DNA of 64,000 nt from Formicarius rufipectus (Eukaryota > Chordata > Aves > Passeriformes > Formicariidae), in the NCBI GenBank assembly GCA_013399695.1, contig VXAU01000197.1, positions 3,498,557 through 3,562,556 on the forward strand. The letters are read 5' to 3'. A model generated the notes under the pieces. That model made no database searches. It was not told the origin of the DNA and saw only the letters and a list, made by a program, of their open reading frames with translations. Shown piece after piece: positions 61,001 through 64,000 of the stretch (positions are counted from its first letter, which is position 1; every line of letters begins with the position of its first letter). Both the position numbers and the translations under genes were made by a program.

Positions 61001-64000
61001 ATCCTTACTTCTTTTGTCTGAGCCCTTATTCTTTGTAACTCGTCTCTTAAAACATCCCTCACTCTTTTCTTGGAACCTGTGTAGGACTTTCTCCTCTTCC
61101 CCTTGACAACAATGTGTTTTGATTAAACAGAAGCAAGCTGGGTTTGGGCTTCATGTGCTGCTGGTTTCCCAGGGTATCTAATCACTGCAGTCACCATCCC
61201 TGTTCATTCCAAGCCCTGTTTTGTCAGACTGTGCCCTGAGCCCTCTTTTCCTGAAAAGAAACTGGCCTCTTATTTACACACCACCATATCCCTGCCAAAG
61301 TTTCCTGTCCTGTTTCAACTCAACACGACTTACTCTTAATTTGTGCCCATCAAAAATTCAGGCTGGTGGTAGCTGACATTTAATTTGTGTCCAAATCCTG
61401 AGTGAAGTGAGCAACAATTGATTAGACATAAGTTCTCAAGAAATAGCTGTATGAAATGGAGAGGTCACATTAAACAGACAGGAGCAAGGCCTCCAGAAGT
61501 TGATACTATAATCAGATTTCCAAAGTGTATTCTAGAAATATGAAATTCTAGAAGACGTGTATTCTGGAAGATATCCTTTATTACCTGTATTTTTAACTAG
61601 AAAGAGGAAGTGGAGAGTTAGTGTATAGAGTATGTTCGAATAGAACTGAAACAGTATTTCAATTCATATATTATGTAGTAAAATATTGCATTGTTTCAAA
61701 AAGCAATGGGAGTATTTCAGGAGAGAGACTAGCAAGAATTTTTAAGTTTAGATAGATTGATTTCAGCTCTTTTAGCAATCCAGTTTGATCTAATTGTCTT
61801 TTTATTGCTTTGAACATTCCTGAATTATGCAGAGAATTTGGGTTATGTGATTTAGTGTTGGATTAAAAAATGTCACAGCTTAACTTTCTTTAAAATAGTG
61901 TAGAACTTTGTTCACAGTCAACGAAGTTCATTATTTTTTTGTTCAAAGCCCAGCTGCAGGCCTGGAGCATTTCTCATAAATATCAGGAAGTACCCGAAGC
62001 CACAGTCAGGATTAAAGAGTTGATCTGAACCTTAGATCTCAGCTTTAAAGCTGTAATGTACAGTGAATTTGGTTTCATGGTAAAGGAAATGGTAATTGCT
62101 GAAGTATGTTTTCTTAAGTTGCAAAATCATTTTTGAAATGTTTTCACTGAAACCTCTGTCAGTGCCATGCATGACAATGAGTGGCCTCATCACCCAGCAG
62201 TTGTGCATGACCACAGTGCTGGATCTGTGTGTTGGTGTCACTGACACAGGGACCAAAGCCAGGGTGGCCACTCCTTTGTGCACAACATCAGACACACAGC
62301 CATGACCAAGTCAATTAACAATTCCAATACATGCTATTCCAAGAATTTCTTCTGAAAGATGGGTCAAGGTCTTGGTTATTGGACAAATACACACTTGTGA
62401 GAGGTAAGAACACAAATCCACAAGTGATATCCTTAGTCACAAAAGGCAGAGTAAATTCCTCAGTACTGGAGTAAGGTATTAGAAAAGGTAGTTTGCTCCT
62501 GGCTCCCTACAGGTCTGGTGTGAAGAGCTGAAAGTGGAAGAGCACAGCTAAGCATCAAACACGTTTCTACATGCTTTCTACACCTGGTGAGCTGCAGCGA
62601 CCAAACCACACCCCCTGCATTCTGCTTCCATAGCAGTTTATTTAATCTGAACATTTTATTGCATGAAGGCAACTGTCTTTATAGTATTTATGAGGAAAAT
62701 AAAATGTGAACACTTGCTGCTCCCTGACCTTTGAATGTTGAATTTAAACATGTACTTTTTCCATGAGTGGCAGTATTTACTGATGTTCTACTGCTTCATT
62801 CATGCAAGTGATCCAGATAAAATATAATTCTTAAGATGGACTGCTGTACTCTTAAAACCTTGGCCTTCTTGGGTACTTCAAACAGCAGGTATAGAAGTTA
62901 GGAAATAACTTGCACAAATAGGAAGCATGGGCAGAGGTTCTATTACCTTCAGTCTACATAAACAGGCACGGCTGTTTTCACAGTTCAGTGACTCTATCCC
63001 AAGCTGCCAATAAAGGCAGGTTTTAGTTTGGGTGCTTGTGAACTCAGTGTTGCAATGATATCAAAACAGGGATGAACATTTATAATGTTATATAATATTT
63101 GAACGTTAAATAATTCTCCACTGACCCACCCTCAGTTCTGCAGGGTTCCATACTGATGGGTGCTTTAAGATCCTGGCCTGCAGTTGTGGGTTTTCTTTGA
63201 AGGTCCAGAGTTTTCAGTAACTTAGCTAGATTATGTCATATTATTTATTAGTTTCTTATCTCTTCCTCCTAAGTTTATTTGTCAAGACCCGAAATCACTT
63301 TTGTAATCTTGTATTGTACCCTCTCTACACAACATGAGTATTTCAGTAGGGCCTTAGCACTTCAGATGCTGTCTTGAAAATGCTGTCATTTTAAATTACT
63401 GAGCAGCAAAGTAATGAAGGCCTAAATTCAATTTTAAACCTTTTCCTTAAATCTTATTTTAGCATCTCTCATTTAGAATTAATCAATCAGAGTGATCTGA
63501 TATATAACACAGTAAGTAAAAATTAATAGGGCTCAATCTCTACTGCTACATATTTAAAGGAAGCACATTTGTCACCATGGAAGGATATTTCTCCTACACA
63601 TAACATGAATTACAAACGTGCACCACATACTAAAGTGATGCAAAGATTGTGTAGGAAAGAGGAGTACATTGTTTCATTATGTATTACTTCAGCCTAGACC
63701 TTCCTCTCAGGGCTCACGAGTGAGGCAATATGCTAAACCAGAGCTGTGAAGGAACTGGGAGCATGGGGAATGAAACCACATTAACAGAGGCTGCACTGGG
63801 GTTCTGACCCCTCTTCAGGAGTGGCATCTGATTTCCTTGGTTGTGTTAGGAAGGTAGTGGTGATTAGGAGAATGAGAAAGAATTGGAATGGCTTCTTATT
63901 GTAGGTGCTTTCAAAGTATGGTTGCAACCTCAGATACCAAAGATGCATTTCAGTTCAGGAAGTATGTTTTTTACTGCTTACTGTTTCATTAGTTTGGTTT
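58011..64000. other. Intergenic DNA upstream of PIWIL1
   Basis: About 6 kb of AT-rich sequence. Open frames are short and have no codon pattern or recognisable domain. I see no tRNA, no CR1 tail and no array. By synteny with mammals the next gene may be FZD10, but nothing of it is visible here. Confidence 0.7.

Overview
This window is vertebrate nuclear DNA, almost certainly from a bird. It carries two spliced genes, RIMBP2 on the + strand and PIWIL1 on the - strand, arranged tail to tail. The evidence for a bird is compact introns, one 3' fragment of a CR1 LINE with the avian 'GATTCTGTGA' tail (about 35516-35587), and the RIMBP2/PIWIL1 neighbourhood, which is also tail to tail in mammals. 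The species cannot be fixed from the sequence.

Region 1-40370 holds the 3' nine-tenths of RIMBP2 (RIM-binding protein 2, a presynaptic active-zone scaffold). The 5' end and the first ~50 codons lie upstream of the window. I place 18 coding exons between 3525 and 37018, plus one alternative terminal exon at 38814-39002. Every junction is GT-AG, and the reading frame carries through from exon to exon. In order they encode the end of the N-terminal coiled coil, SH3-1, three fibronectin III domains, a long disordered linker, SH3-2, SH3-3 and a short basic tail. Three exons look optional: a 245-codon linker exon (24119-24853), a 50-codon exon (29716-29865) and the alternative C-terminus.

Region 40370-40950 is the short gap between the two convergent 3' ends. 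Region 40950-57500 holds a complete PIWIL1 gene: 20 coding exons, 872 codons, start at 56809 and stop at 42232. It has an RG/RA-rich N-terminus, PAZ, MID and PIWI domains and an intact D-E-D-H catalytic tetrad, so it should be a slicer-competent germline piRNA effector.

Region 57200-58020 is a CpG-rich promoter for PIWIL1. It contains a CCAAT box, GC boxes, MYB-type motifs, a CpG-bearing purine repeat with a 10-bp period, and an ~80-bp degenerate minisatellite with repeated CACCTG E-boxes. Region 58020-64000 is AT-rich intergenic DNA in which I can support no gene.

The two genes are not functionally linked; their adjacency is conserved synteny. I found no exotic system. The points most worth checking are the optional RIMBP2 exons and the repeat structure of the PIWIL1 promoter.
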